A stretch of DNA of 10,122 nucleotides from Flavobacteriaceae bacterium (GCA_030694835.1 JAUYUF010000025.1:1-10122); one strand, 5' to 3'. Shown: positions 1 to 8,007, counted from the first letter of the stretch. Notes: generated by a model not told the origin, from the letters alone. Program-made: numbers and translations.

Positions 1-238
1 GAGACGTTCGGTTACTCGTTCTGCCAATACTGGAATTTCTGCTATAATCAACCAAAAAGGAGATCTTATTCAATCTATTCCATACGGTAAAAAAGGAGTT
101 TTAAAAGGGAATTTAAAACTGAATAAAGACTTTACTTTTTATACTTTACAAGGAGATTATATTGCTCGTATATCTATTTTTGTGATGGTATTGGTGTTGT
201 TATCTTCGTTGTTTAGGAAGAGGAACAATGAGCAGTGA
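1..238 (+). CDS. lnt: Apolipoprotein N-acyltransferase, C-terminal fragment (5' end outside window)
   Basis: Lnt transfers a fatty acyl chain from a phospholipid to the N-terminal cysteine of lipoproteins in the inner membrane, the last step of lipoprotein maturation. Only the last 78 residues are present, read from base 2 to the TGA at 236-238. They open with RRSVTRSANTGISAIINQKG, which matches the conserved end of the carbon-nitrogen hydrolase domain (the RSANTGIS stretch) that follows the catalytic cysteine; the cysteine itself is off the window. A hydrophobic helix after GDYIARIS and a basic end (FRKRNNEQ) fit the usual C-terminal membrane anchor. The gene converges on the polysaccharide locus and probably marks its chromosomal boundary. 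The last codons and the stop run directly into repeat-like sequence, so the extreme C-terminus may be repeat-derived. Identification is from remembered family motifs, but the match is strong. Confidence 0.88.
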   Translation, partial: RRSVTRSANTGISAIINQKGDLIQSIPYGKKGVLKGNLKLNKDFTFYTLQGDYIARISIFVMVLVLLSSLFRKRNNEQ

Positions 239-264
239 ACCCTTCTACCAGCTCAGGGCAGGCA
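236..264. repeat. Diverged half-copy of the GTCAT/ATGAC palindromic repeat at the lnt stop
   Basis: The sequence starts TGAACCCTTC, has a short changed middle, then CTCAGGG. This closely resembles the reverse complement of the left half of the intragenic repeat at 9159-9195, which reads TGAACCAACCCTTCGAC then AGGCTCAGGGTGAC. The lnt stop codon is the first three bases. It is too diverged to fold as a clean hairpin. I read it as an old, decayed copy. The following bases to about 300 (GCAGTGAA, AGTGAAG, GGCAGTTGGCAGT) are also low-complexity and look like decayed short repeats. Confidence 0.45.
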
Positions 265-300
265 GTGAAAAGTGAAGAATGGGCAGTTGGCAGTCACAGT

Positions 301-446
301 ATTCAGTTAAACAGTTCAACAACTTTACAACTTTACAACTTTACAATTCAAAAGTTAACCAATTAAACTGTCACCCGGGCAGAATCGGGGGAATCAATTA
401 AACAGTTCAACAATTCGACTATTCGACAATTAAACTGTTCAACAAC
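301..446. repeat. Octamer-type repeat array in the convergent lnt / sugar-transferase spacer
   Basis: The spacer between the two convergent genes is built mostly of degenerate 8-bp units such as AGTTAAAC, AGTTCAAC, AATTCGAC, TATTCGAC and AATTAAAC. A perfect run of three AACTTTAC units lies at 321-344. TTAAACAGTTCAACAA occurs at both 307-322 and 399-414, and a near-inverted form (TTAAACTGTTCAACAA) ends at about 445, three bases before the stop of the sugar-transferase gene. The same octamer family recurs at 8551-8630. I see no convincing intrinsic terminator in the spacer on either strand. Function is unknown; similar arrays are common between genes in Flavobacteriia. Confidence 0.75.
370..395. 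repeat. GC-rich half-palindrome inserted in the octamer array
   Basis: A GC-rich segment starting GTCACCCGGGC and ending CGGGGGAATC interrupts the AT-rich octamers. It can form a short CCCG/CGGG stem around an 8-base loop, and its GTCAC start and GAATC end resemble the ends of the repeat halves near 8000 and 9200. It is flanked by the 9-bp direct repeat CAATTAAAC at 360-368 and 395-403. That could be a target-site duplication or simply two units of the surrounding array. Confidence 0.45.
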
Positions 447-448
447 AT

Positions 449-1855
449 TTAATATCCTTTATAAAACAAGACGGTATTGACTGTTTTTAGGATTATTTTA
501 ATATCCATCAGTAAATTGCGTTCTTTTATATAATATAAATCGTAACACAATTTCACCTCTTGATCTTCAACTGTGTTAGCATAAGGATATTCAACTTGTG
601 CCCATCCTGTTAAACCAGGTTTAATGACATGACGAATCGCATAAAAAGGAAGCTTTTCTTCTAACATTTTTACAAATGTTGGTCGCTCTGGGCGGGGTCC
701 AATGACCCTCATTTCACCTATTAGAACATTGTAACACTGAGGTAATTCGTCAATCCGAGATTTACGCAAAAATTTCCCAAAAGGTGTAATTCTCAAATCA
801 TCTTTAGTAGCCCATAAAGGCAATCCTTTTTCTGCCCCCTCTATCATGGTCCGTAGTTTATATATTTTAAAGATAATCCCATTTTTACCTACTCTTTTTT
901 GATCATAAAAAAGAGGTCCTTTATTCAAAAAGTGATTAATTACTATAATAATAGGTATTATTACTAAAAGAAATAACAAGCCAATAAGAGCAAATAAAAT
1001 ATCAAAAATTCTAATAAAACTTAAGTAAGTTGTATTATTAATATATTTACTATAGGTAAAATAATCGTAGAAAGAATCATTCAATCTAGATTTAGCAATT
1101 CTCTTTGTGAGTTGCTCAACGAATTCATTGTTAGAAATAACGACAACTCCTTGCTCAAATATTCTTAATATTGAATGACTATATACTTGAAATGAATCTT
1201 TGATGGCTTTACCACATATAATTAAAGTGGTTACTCTCTCCTTACTAATTATTTCTTCTAATGACGGATTATGGATAGAATACCATGCAATTTGATTACC
1301 AATAGCATCAATTTTAGCTGAAGACACATACCCAACTATCGAATACTCACTAGAATATTTGGAAGTGATGTCAACTAATTTTTCAACATCTTCTGATTCT
1401 CCAATTATTAAGACTTTTTTTAAGAAAATAGGATGAAAGAAAAAGGTGATGTATAGAATCCTCCATAATAGCAAAGACCATAATATAGTTTGAAAAATAA
1501 GGAGTATTTCAATTCTTGAATTAGGAAGGACGGGTGCAATAATTGGTGTAAAAATATAGCTAACCGTGGTAAAGATAGCGGTTAAAAACACACTTCGGAT
1601 GGTAAAATACAAATCATATGATTTAGCAATATGGTAGAGTTCAAAGATTTCACCATACATTAAAAAATAAACGGTATAGGTTAGTAACCAAACGAATAAG
1701 TTAGAATCAAATCCGTTAAAATACTTTAATTTAAATAAAAAGGCTATTAAAACAATACTGACTATCGTTACTAATAAATCAACAATGCGCAAGATCACGC
1801 CTCTCTTCAAAAATTGAAGATGTTTAATGCTTTTCTTTTTAGAATAATTGTTCAT
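449..1855 (-). CDS. Polyprenyl-phosphate sugar-1-phosphate transferase (initiating glycosyltransferase)
   Basis: This enzyme starts repeat-unit synthesis by moving a sugar phosphate from its UDP donor to undecaprenyl phosphate at the inner membrane. From the GTG at 1864 the frame gives 471 residues. I prefer the ATG at 1855 (468 aa), since ATG starts dominate here. In 471-residue numbering, hydrophobic helices lie near 26-45, 55-74, 92-112 and 121-142. A Rossmann-like CoA_binding_3 region follows (VLIIGESEDVEKLV, 151-164). A further membrane segment (283-310) leads into the Bac_transf catalytic domain with FKIYKLRTM (332-340), the catalytic D-E pair in DELPQ (372-376), RPERP (391-395) and KPGLTGWAQV (415-424). 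This is the full-length WcaJ/WbaP-type architecture. It is the last gene of the operon and overlaps the end of the preceding gene by 17 bp, or 26 bp with the GTG. The sugar specificity cannot be read from sequence. Confidence 0.93.
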   Translation of the reverse strand: MNNYSKKKSIKHLQFLKRGVILRIVDLLVTIVSIVLIAFLFKLKYFNGFDSNLFVWLLTYTVYFLMYGEIFELYHIAKSYDLYFTIRSVFLTAIFTTVSYIFTPIIAPVLPNSRIEILLIFQTILWSLLLWRILYITFFFHPIFLKKVLIIGESEDVEKLVDITSKYSSEYSIVGYVSSAKIDAIGNQIAWYSIHNPSLEEIISKERVTTLIICGKAIKDSFQVYSHSILRIFEQGVVVISNNEFVEQLTKRIAKSRLNDSFYDYFTYSKYINNTTYLSFIRIFDILFALIGLLFLLVIIPIIIVINHFLNKGPLFYDQKRVGKNGIIFKIYKLRTMIEGAEKGLPLWATKDDLRITPFGKFLRKSRIDELPQCYNVLIGEMRVIGPRPERPTFVKMLEEKLPFYAIRHVIKPGLTGWAQVEYPYANTVEDQEVKLCYDLYYIKERNLLMDIKIILKTVNTVLFYKGY

Positions 1856-3050
1856 ATTGCTCACTTAAAATTCTAAAGTTATGATTTTTTAACACATAAT
1901 AATACCCTTTTTTGCCCATATAATTCCTTTGCTCTACTGTCATTGATTGAAAAGATTTTATTCCTTCTACAATGGCATTGGCACATTCTGGTTTAACTGT
2001 AATACCACAACCCGATAACTGAACTGGATCATTAATATATTTTGAAGAAACTAGAACGGGTTTTTTAGCTAACATATAATCGAAATACTTATTTGATGAA
2101 ACACCATAATCAAATAAACGGGTATCATTCCTACCTATAAAACACACATCGAATTGTTCTAATATTAATTGTACTTGTGATTTTTTGATTTTAGGTAAGA
2201 AAGTTATATTGGAGTTTCCTTTAGTAATTTCTTGTAACTCAGATTTTAAATACCCATCACCCACACACACAAAATAAACAGAGGAATCTTCTTTTAAAAT
2301 CACACTTGCACCTATAAAATATTCCAATGCATTTGCTAAACCAATAGTTCCTGCATAACCAATTATGAATTTATCTTTGGGAATATTATAGATTATTTCT
2401 TTAGACAATTGTTCCTTATCTAATAATTCTTGATCAATACCATTTGGAATCCACACAAATTTCTTCGGATTTCTTGAAATTGGATTGATGTATTGGCCTG
2501 CTTTAGGTAACAGTGAAACAATATAATCTGCTTTTCGATATCCAAAAGTTTCCAACCATTTCATCAAAAGAATCATTGGATGATAAGATTTATAACCTTT
2601 TAAATACAGTGGTGTTAATGGCCACAAATCTCGAATTTCAAAAAAAAGTTTCTGTGCTTTATAGCGTTTTTTTAAAAACCAACCTGATACAATTGGAAAA
2701 ATTGGCATGGATGATACAATGATCACATCGGGCTTGGAAATTATTTTTTTAGTTAAAAAAAGTACCTTAAATGCAAAAACAATCATACTCCACAACTTAA
2801 AAACACTGGCTGCATTATAAACTGGTATTTTTACCCAACAAAAAGTAATACCTTCTTCTATTTTTTCGAGCGTAAAAGTTTGTTTTGCAATGTTGGGCTG
2901 ATTTATAAATAAATGGTTATAAGAGCCCGAAATAATCACTACCTCATAACCCTTTTTTACCCAATATTTACTTAAAAAATAATGACGTTCTCCCCATCCT
3001 GAATCTGGTTTTCCAGCCGTTTGATTGATTACCCAAATTACTTTACGCAT
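1839..3050 (-). CDS. GT4-family glycosyltransferase, WbuB-like
   Basis: A 403-residue GT-B glycosyltransferase that probably adds one sugar to the lipid-linked repeat unit in the cytoplasm. The N-terminal Rossmann domain opens with a hydrophobic strand (KVIWVINQ) and a Gly-rich loop (DSGWGERHY, 16-24). FEIRDLWPLTP (137-147) and the ADYIVSLLP stretch (175-182) resemble the WbuB group, some members of which are putative L-N-acetylfucosamine transferases. The C-terminal nucleotide-sugar domain shows GYAGTIGLAN (231-240), VGDGYLKSEL (263-272) and SNKYFDYMLAKKPVL (319-333). The last occupies the position of the usual E-x7-E motif, which is not present in canonical form; this is normal for the group. 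The ATG start at 3050 is 2 bp after the upstream stop, and the 3' end overlaps the sugar-transferase start. The fucosamine specificity is a guess from resemblance only. Confidence 0.85.
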   Translation of the reverse strand: MRKVIWVINQTAGKPDSGWGERHYFLSKYWVKKGYEVVIISGSYNHLFINQPNIAKQTFTLEKIEEGITFCWVKIPVYNAASVFKLWSMIVFAFKVLFLTKKIISKPDVIIVSSMPIFPIVSGWFLKKRYKAQKLFFEIRDLWPLTPLYLKGYKSYHPMILLMKWLETFGYRKADYIVSLLPKAGQYINPISRNPKKFVWIPNGIDQELLDKEQLSKEIIYNIPKDKFIIGYAGTIGLANALEYFIGASVILKEDSSVYFVCVGDGYLKSELQEITKGNSNITFLPKIKKSQVQLILEQFDVCFIGRNDTRLFDYGVSSNKYFDYMLAKKPVLVSSKYINDPVQLSGCGITVKPECANAIVEGIKSFQSMTVEQRNYMGKKGYYYVLKNHNFRILSEQYEQLF

Positions 3051-3052
3051 AC

Positions 3053-4441
3053 TTATTTAATGTTTGAAATAACAGCTTTAAACTTGCCGTTTTCATTTCT
3101 TTGAATTTCATCTACAAAATTAAACTTTAGTGAAGATTTTCCTAATTGACTTTCTAATCGCTCTTTAATTATTGTTTCTTGAGCTGAAGAAAATCCTTGT
3201 TCTACTTTTAGATTAATCACAAATTCTGTACGAGAAAACTGCTCTATTTGAGCCATCTGTAAATAAGGAATATCGGTAAATAAACTGTGAAATCGCACCA
3301 TTTTTCTTCCATCAACACCAATAATGACATCTTCTATTCTACCTTCAATTTCTTGGATGATAGGAAAATTCATCTCAGACTTTGATATTTGTGAAGCTGA
3401 AAATATTACTTCATCTCCAATTCTATATCGAATTAATGGCTGATCAAAATTTAACAAACCTGTTGCAATTACCTCCCCAATTTCTCCTATTTGTGCTGGT
3501 GTTCCACCATTTTTAATAACTTCCATAATTCCAGAATCAGGACTAAACAACAACTCTCCTTGATTATTCTCTGAAATTAACCCACAAGCTTCTACTCCAC
3601 TATAAGCATCAAAAACTTTACACTGAAAAACCTTTTCAATACACACTCTCATATTTGATGTTAACTTTTCGCTGGAGGTTAAAACGGCTTTTAATGGAGG
3701 TGGATATAATTTATATTGATCAAATAAATCAGCTAGTATATATATACTGGTTGCATAGCCTACTAAATAATCAATGGGGTACTTTAACATCCCTTCTAAG
3801 TAATTATTTATCGTTTTTGGGCCAATGTGATAAGCAGAAAAATATGTTTGATTTTCAGCTCTATTACGCAAATAAAAAGGGTGTTTTGTATTTGCTAAAG
3901 GCACAATTCGTCTTCCTCCAATCATCCCTCTCGATTGTTTATAATTGACACCTGCCCAATTTCTAACTCGTGCTTCGTATAAAGCACTCCATTGCTGATG
4001 AAACCTTTTGGAAAAGTAAATTTTTACAGGCGTGCCTGTACTACCGCTACTATTTAAAAAAATTCCCCTTTCTCTCTTAGTTGAAAGCAAGTTTGATGTT
4101 CCAAATCTTCTTAAATCATCTTTTTCTAATATAGGTAGTCTAGAAATTTGATCTAATTCAAAATTTTCAAAATCTTTTAATGAAAAGCCTGCTTCCTTGT
4201 ATTTTTCCTGATAGAATATAACTGTTTGAAAAGCATGTATCAATAATCTTCTCAATTGAGCTGTTTGATACAGCCTCCATTGTTCTTCTGTAAAATGTTC
4301 CCGCACTTTAACTTCCGTAAGTTCCTTTTTAAATACCCCTCCAAATCTTCTTTTTTTCCAATAATAACCATAAGCGTTTATTCCAAAACTTTTAATAAAC
4401 GTTGGGCTGTATTGAACTATTTTATTTATTAACTTTTTCAT
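3053..4441 (-). CDS. CapK/PaaK-like adenylate-forming enzyme (phenylacetate-CoA ligase family)
   Basis: A 462-residue member of the adenylate-forming family that includes phenylacetate-CoA ligase and the CapK-type proteins of capsule clusters. Visible motifs are the ATP-phosphate loop SSGSTGTPVK (131-140), the YSGVEACG adenine-site region (280-287), RYRIGDE with the ribose-contacting aspartate (338-344), the GRIEDVI hinge (367-373) and NENGKFKAV near the C-terminus, whose K453 is a candidate catalytic lysine. Adenylation of a carboxylate is therefore likely retained. The substrate is unknown; phenylacetate catabolism is improbable because the gene sits 7 bp from one glycosyltransferase and 2 bp from another. 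An acyl or amino-acid activation step for decorating the glycan is plausible, but no acyl-carrier protein or acyltransferase is visible in the window. Start is ATG at 4441. Confidence 0.85.
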   Translation of the reverse strand: MKKLINKIVQYSPTFIKSFGINAYGYYWKKRRFGGVFKKELTEVKVREHFTEEQWRLYQTAQLRRLLIHAFQTVIFYQEKYKEAGFSLKDFENFELDQISRLPILEKDDLRRFGTSNLLSTKRERGIFLNSSGSTGTPVKIYFSKRFHQQWSALYEARVRNWAGVNYKQSRGMIGGRRIVPLANTKHPFYLRNRAENQTYFSAYHIGPKTINNYLEGMLKYPIDYLVGYATSIYILADLFDQYKLYPPPLKAVLTSSEKLTSNMRVCIEKVFQCKVFDAYSGVEACGLISENNQGELLFSPDSGIMEVIKNGGTPAQIGEIGEVIATGLLNFDQPLIRYRIGDEVIFSASQISKSEMNFPIIQEIEGRIEDVIIGVDGRKMVRFHSLFTDIPYLQMAQIEQFSRTEFVINLKVEQGFSSAQETIIKERLESQLGKSSLKFNFVDEIQRNENGKFKAVISNIK

Positions 4442-4448
4442 TAATTTT

Positions 4449-5462
4449 TTAATTCAACACTTTATTCCATGCTTCTTTTACAACTTTCCAATCAAATTGT
4501 TCTACTTTTTTACGAGCATTCATTGCTAGATAATTAGCATATACAGGGTTTTCTATCATTGTTATTATAGCCGCTACCATCGCGTTTACATCCCTAGAAG
4601 TCACTAACACCCCTTCTTTTTGATGTTCTATCAAATAGGGCATTCCCCCAACCTTAGTCGATATAATAGGAAGTCCCAACGCCATTGCCTCTATTACACT
4701 TACCGGAGTATTATCTACGGTAGTTGTATTGATAAAGATATCAAATTTTTCAGATAGGGTATGCCATTCTTTTTTTGACAAGACTCCGGTAAATTGAACT
4801 TGACTTTCCAATTGATAACGCTTTACCAAATCTTTTGACAGTTCTAGGGTTTCATCTCTAGTAGGACCCACCATGCACAAACTTGCCGATGGATACTCAT
4901 TTAATAACTTTCTGAGTACTTCTATCGCCATCGTTGGGTTATAAGTTTTTTCAAAAGCGCGTAGCCACAACAACTTGGGTTTTATTAACTTTCGGTTCTG
5001 ATATTTATAATCTCCTATAGGTATGGTATTCGGAATGTATTGAACCGAGTAAGCTTTTTTCTCAAATTCATATTTTAAATAATGAGAAGGTGCTACCAGC
5101 GTCTTGGCATTTTTAAAAATAAGACTGCTTAAATAAGCATCATTTTTAAGACGTTTAGGCAAGTTCCCTCCGTGTAAAATAGGAATATAAGGAATTTTAA
5201 ATAAACGTGACAGTTGACTTACCATTAATGCATAATAGAAATTTGTTGTACTGAAGGTATCTATTATTATTACGTCAATTGACTTTCTTAAACTAATTAC
5301 CTTCAACATCATATCTAACAATCTCAGGAATTTGTTTTTTTTATGAGAAGCCTTCTGAATGTTATACCCTTCTTTTTCTAACAAGTATAACAATACCTCT
5401 GAAGCCCCAACGTAGCGGGTATGATTTGAAATAAAATTCCCTATATATAGGATTCTTTTCAT
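4449..5462 (-). CDS. GT4-family glycosyltransferase
   Basis: A 337-residue GT-B fold enzyme expected to transfer a sugar from a nucleotide donor to the growing lipid-linked oligosaccharide. The N-terminal domain starts KRILYIGNF, with the acceptor-side loop HTRYVGASE (14-22) in place of the usual GGAE. HGGN (97-100) and APSHYLKYEFEK (124-135) end that domain. The C-terminal domain has LLWLRAFEKTYNP (164-176), where R168 and K172 correspond to the donor-phosphate-binding Arg/Lys pair of GT4 enzymes. MVGPTRDE (197-204) follows, then VDNTPVSVIEAMALGLPII (249-267), where E258 is the second acidic residue of the E-x7-E motif and D250 replaces the first. It is somewhat short for GT4 but complete. 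Its ATG overlaps the upstream stop in an ATGA arrangement (5459-5462), which suggests translational coupling to the polymerase-like gene. Confidence 0.88.
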   Translation of the reverse strand: MKRILYIGNFISNHTRYVGASEVLLYLLEKEGYNIQKASHKKNKFLRLLDMMLKVISLRKSIDVIIIDTFSTTNFYYALMVSQLSRLFKIPYIPILHGGNLPKRLKNDAYLSSLIFKNAKTLVAPSHYLKYEFEKKAYSVQYIPNTIPIGDYKYQNRKLIKPKLLWLRAFEKTYNPTMAIEVLRKLLNEYPSASLCMVGPTRDETLELSKDLVKRYQLESQVQFTGVLSKKEWHTLSEKFDIFINTTTVDNTPVSVIEAMALGLPIISTKVGGMPYLIEHQKEGVLVTSRDVNAMVAAIITMIENPVYANYLAMNARKKVEQFDWKVVKEAWNKVLN

Positions 5463-6796
5463 GTCAACTCACTGTCTTTTTTCATTAATTGAATGGTGCT
5501 CAACCCATAAAAAAATGCAGGAAGCGCCACGCGCATCGCCGAGTGATTGATGGTTAAAAACCAAATTACAAAAAATGCACTTAAAAAAGCTTTCGCCAGA
5601 TAGGATTGCTGTTTTATTTGATAGAGGGGCACTAAAATTAATAATCCTAAAATAATTAAGCCAATCCCCCCATGCTCACTGAGCAACCGACTCATTTCAT
5701 TGTGTGAAGCTACCTCCTTACCTGTAATTTCCATGCGATGAAATTTCGAACTACCCACCCCAATTCCGAAAAAGGGATTTTCATAAAATGATTCTAATTC
5801 TTGAGCAAATATGTCTGCTCTACCTGTAGTAACATCCCCTGACCTATATTCTCCAAGCGCATTCATATTCATCATCCTATTTTCTAACATACCCCCAGTA
5901 ACGTTTGAAGTAAACAGCCAAACCGCAATAAACATTATCCCAATTATACTTCCGTACTTCACAACATTTTTAATACGATTTTTTTGCATCACTAGAATAA
6001 AAAAAGCAAAAAAACCTAATGCTACAAGTACGGTATAAAGTCCACCTCTTGAAAAGGTTAGTAAGGTTCTGTAAAAAATATAGATCAATAAAATTAAATC
6101 TAACCAACGAATTCCCGAAAATTCTTTTTTTAATAAAATATGTACGGCTAAAATAAAAAAACCTATTCCTAAAATAGTAGCTACCTGATTGGGTCCAAAA
6201 CCCCCAGATGCTTCAAAATTAGACTGGGTCCCAAAAACAATCTCTTGAGGAGCCGGCGTTTTTAAAAATAAATAGGAAAGCATAGTTAACACTGGTAAAG
6301 ACATGTAAAATAAAAATCTTAAAAGTTGGTCTAATAAAATCTTACGGTTGTAAAAATACATCGCGGCCACCCCCAGAGCAAAGGGTCCACTTAGGTTAAA
6401 AGCTACTGCATTTCGTATGGACTCGGAAAAGGGAACGTCGGTAAAGGCTATTCCCACCAATAACAACATCAAATACAAGAGGTATACGGGATTGACATGG
6501 TGTTTTTTAGACTCTACTATCATCCCGATTACTAAAAACACCATCACCGCATATTTGGTCAGCTCGTGTAACACTGCCCCACCTGACATTCGAAACAACA
6601 CCTCACTCCCCACCAAATAAGCGCTGAATAATACGGCTTCTTGATGGTCATTCTTTTGTTTAATAATGATAATTACACCAAAAAAAACAATCCCAATAGA
6701 CAAAATAGAAGAAACAAATGGCAATCCTATAAAGATTCCTAATATAAGGTGCAATAACACCCATACAAATGGCTTATATTGAAGAAGATTACTCAA
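5459..6796 (-). CDS. O-antigen polymerase/ligase-family membrane protein (Wzy/WaaL-like)
   Basis: A 445-residue integral membrane protein with about 12 hydrophobic segments spread over residues 11-297 and 375-436. Family signs are GPNQVA (201-206), TFSRGG (247-252), and a hydrophilic periplasmic loop (about 298-372) with TGRADIF (324-330), GIGVGSS (344-350) and SHNEMSRLLSEHGGIG (364-379). The last is the typical end of the Wzy_C/O-antigen ligase domain, with its conserved histidine. Such proteins either polymerise undecaprenyl-linked repeat units or ligate glycan to a lipid or protein acceptor in the periplasm. Within an operon of glycosyltransferases and an initiating transferase, polymerase is the likelier role, but sequence alone does not separate the two. 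The only workable start is TTG at 6796: no in-frame ATG or GTG lies between the upstream stop codon (6812-6814) and the first membrane helix. It overlaps the preceding gene by 8 bp. Confidence 0.88.
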   Translation of the reverse strand: MSNLLQYKPFVWVLLHLILGIFIGLPFVSSILSIGIVFFGVIIIIKQKNDHQEAVLFSAYLVGSEVLFRMSGGAVLHELTKYAVMVFLVIGMIVESKKHHVNPVYLLYLMLLLVGIAFTDVPFSESIRNAVAFNLSGPFALGVAAMYFYNRKILLDQLLRFLFYMSLPVLTMLSYLFLKTPAPQEIVFGTQSNFEASGGFGPNQVATILGIGFFILAVHILLKKEFSGIRWLDLILLIYIFYRTLLTFSRGGLYTVLVALGFFAFFILVMQKNRIKNVVKYGSIIGIMFIAVWLFTSNVTGGMLENRMMNMNALGEYRSGDVTTGRADIFAQELESFYENPFFGIGVGSSKFHRMEITGKEVASHNEMSRLLSEHGGIGLIILGLLILVPLYQIKQQSYLAKAFLSAFFVIWFLTINHSAMRVALPAFFYGLSTIQLMKKDSELT

Positions 6797-7907
6797 TTTG
6801 CAGGTATATATCTAGTATTTGGTTGATGACTTTTTCTTCTGAATAATTGGTTTTAATTTTTTGATTTAAATTCTCTCCCATTTGACTGCGTTCCTTTTCA
6901 TGACTTATCAAAAATACTATTTTTTCGGCTAGCATTTGTGAATTACTTGCAGGAACCAAGCAACCATTTTTATCATTATCGATAACCTCTCCACATTCAC
7001 CCACATCAGTTACTACCACACCGAGTTTTGCCATTCCATATTCTAATAATGCCAAGGGCAATCCTTCTGATTGGGAAGCTAATACTCCAATATTGGCCTG
7101 TGTTAATAGAACGGCACCATTTGAACAATTCTCATAAATAAAAACATTTGTTTTTAAATTATTTCGATCTATAAAATCTTGTAATTGTTGATAATAAAGG
7201 TCATCTGATTTCAATCCAATTAAATGCAAGGTCCAATCAGGGAATTTGTAATACACTATTTTAAAAGCCTCCAATAAATTAAGGTGGTCTTTTTGCGGTC
7301 TTAAGTTGGCCAGACAAACAATTCTTTTTTCATCTTCACCTTTCAAGCTGTCTATCGTTTTATTTGATTGATTTAATAGGGGTGTCACAAAATTAGGAAC
7401 ATAAAAATATGTCGATGCATTCAATTTGGAAACTGCCCAATAATGCAGTTTATTATTTACTGAAATAACCGATTCAAAAAAATAGGATCCTATTTTAAGA
7501 GGAAGATTATTTCGTTGATTCAATTTTTCACTATTACCAAAATGATCATGCCAAACAATTTTTAAGCTGGGATTCCTTAATTTCATCACAACTGCCAAAA
7601 ACCAGGAAGTAGCATGGGCGTGAATAATGTTTATTTTGTGATTCTTTATATATTGATGAAGCTTTAAAAAAGCGATGATATCTATAAATTTTTTACGATT
7701 TAAAAAAAGATAACCAACTTCTGGAAGCAATTTTTCTTTTAAAGATCCTTCATGACGTGATGCAATCAAATGCGTATTCACTCCTTTTCGATGTAATGCA
7801 TTGGCGATGTTGACCGCCATCATTTCTGCTCCGCCTACTTGAAGGGAATCGATGAGCTGCAATACTTTGATGTTTTTAATGGTGTTATTTTTTAAATTAT
7901 AAATCAA
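6789..7907 (-). CDS. GT4-family glycosyltransferase
   Basis: A 372-residue retaining GT-B glycosyltransferase with textbook GT4 features. These are the N-terminal strand KVLQLIDSLQ followed by VGGAE (24-28), HAHATSW (96-102) in the acceptor domain, LANLRPQKDH (199-208) with R203 and K206 for donor phosphate binding, and EGLPLALLE (281-289), a canonical E-x7-E motif. It should add one sugar to the lipid-linked repeat unit in the cytoplasm. The start is unusual: a TTG at 7907. An in-frame stop (TAG) occurs 6 bp further upstream, and the first internal ATG (M29) would remove the GGAE loop, so TTG, or less likely the adjacent ATT, must be used. It is the first gene of the tightly packed block. 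A palindromic repeat ends 34 bp upstream of it and may have replaced the original leader. Confidence 0.88.
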   Translation of the reverse strand: MIYNLKNNTIKNIKVLQLIDSLQVGGAEMMAVNIANALHRKGVNTHLIASRHEGSLKEKLLPEVGYLFLNRKKFIDIIAFLKLHQYIKNHKINIIHAHATSWFLAVVMKLRNPSLKIVWHDHFGNSEKLNQRNNLPLKIGSYFFESVISVNNKLHYWAVSKLNASTYFYVPNFVTPLLNQSNKTIDSLKGEDEKRIVCLANLRPQKDHLNLLEAFKIVYYKFPDWTLHLIGLKSDDLYYQQLQDFIDRNNLKTNVFIYENCSNGAVLLTQANIGVLASQSEGLPLALLEYGMAKLGVVVTDVGECGEVIDNDKNGCLVPASNSQMLAEKIVFLISHEKERSQMGENLNQKIKTNYSEEKVINQILDIYLQIE

Positions 7908-7940
7908 TATAAACTATTTTTTTACCCTAAACTTATTTTC

Positions 7941-8007
7941 GTCATGCTGAACTTGGTTCAGCATCTTTCACTCATTTCTTGAGATTCCGAAATAAGTTCG
8001 GAATGAC
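7941..8007. repeat. Paired-hairpin palindromic repeat, copy 1
   Basis: A complete unit made of two hairpins in opposite halves. The left half (7941-7966) starts GTCAT and ends ATCT and has stem TGCTGAAC/GTTCAGCA with loop TTG. The right half (7981-8007) starts GAGAT and ends ATGAC and has stem ATTCCGAA/TTCGGAAT with loop ATAAG. A 14-base spacer separates the halves. The outer CGTCAT/ATGACG ends pair with each other, so the whole can fold into a four-way-junction-like shape. It lies between the GIY-YIG stop and the next gene. A T-run follows on the plus strand only, where no gene ends, so I do not call it a terminator for the minus-strand genes. Confidence 0.85.

Noticed and set aside
2513..2722. 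Plus-strand open frame of 69 codons
   Set aside because: It is antisense to the WbuB-like glycosyltransferase, whose conserved motifs cover this stretch. The translation has no recognisable domain.
3655..3948. Plus-strand open frame of 97 codons
   Set aside because: It is antisense to the CapK-like gene and has no domain, no spacing logic and no leader; the opposite strand carries a conserved family sequence.
5811..6038. Plus-strand open frame of 75 codons with a hydrophobic look
   Set aside because: It is antisense to the polymerase-like membrane gene. The hydrophobic and basic stretches mirror the membrane codons of the other strand.
6417..6620. Plus-strand open frame of 67 codons
   Set aside because: It is antisense to the same membrane gene and has a composition typical of a shadow frame.
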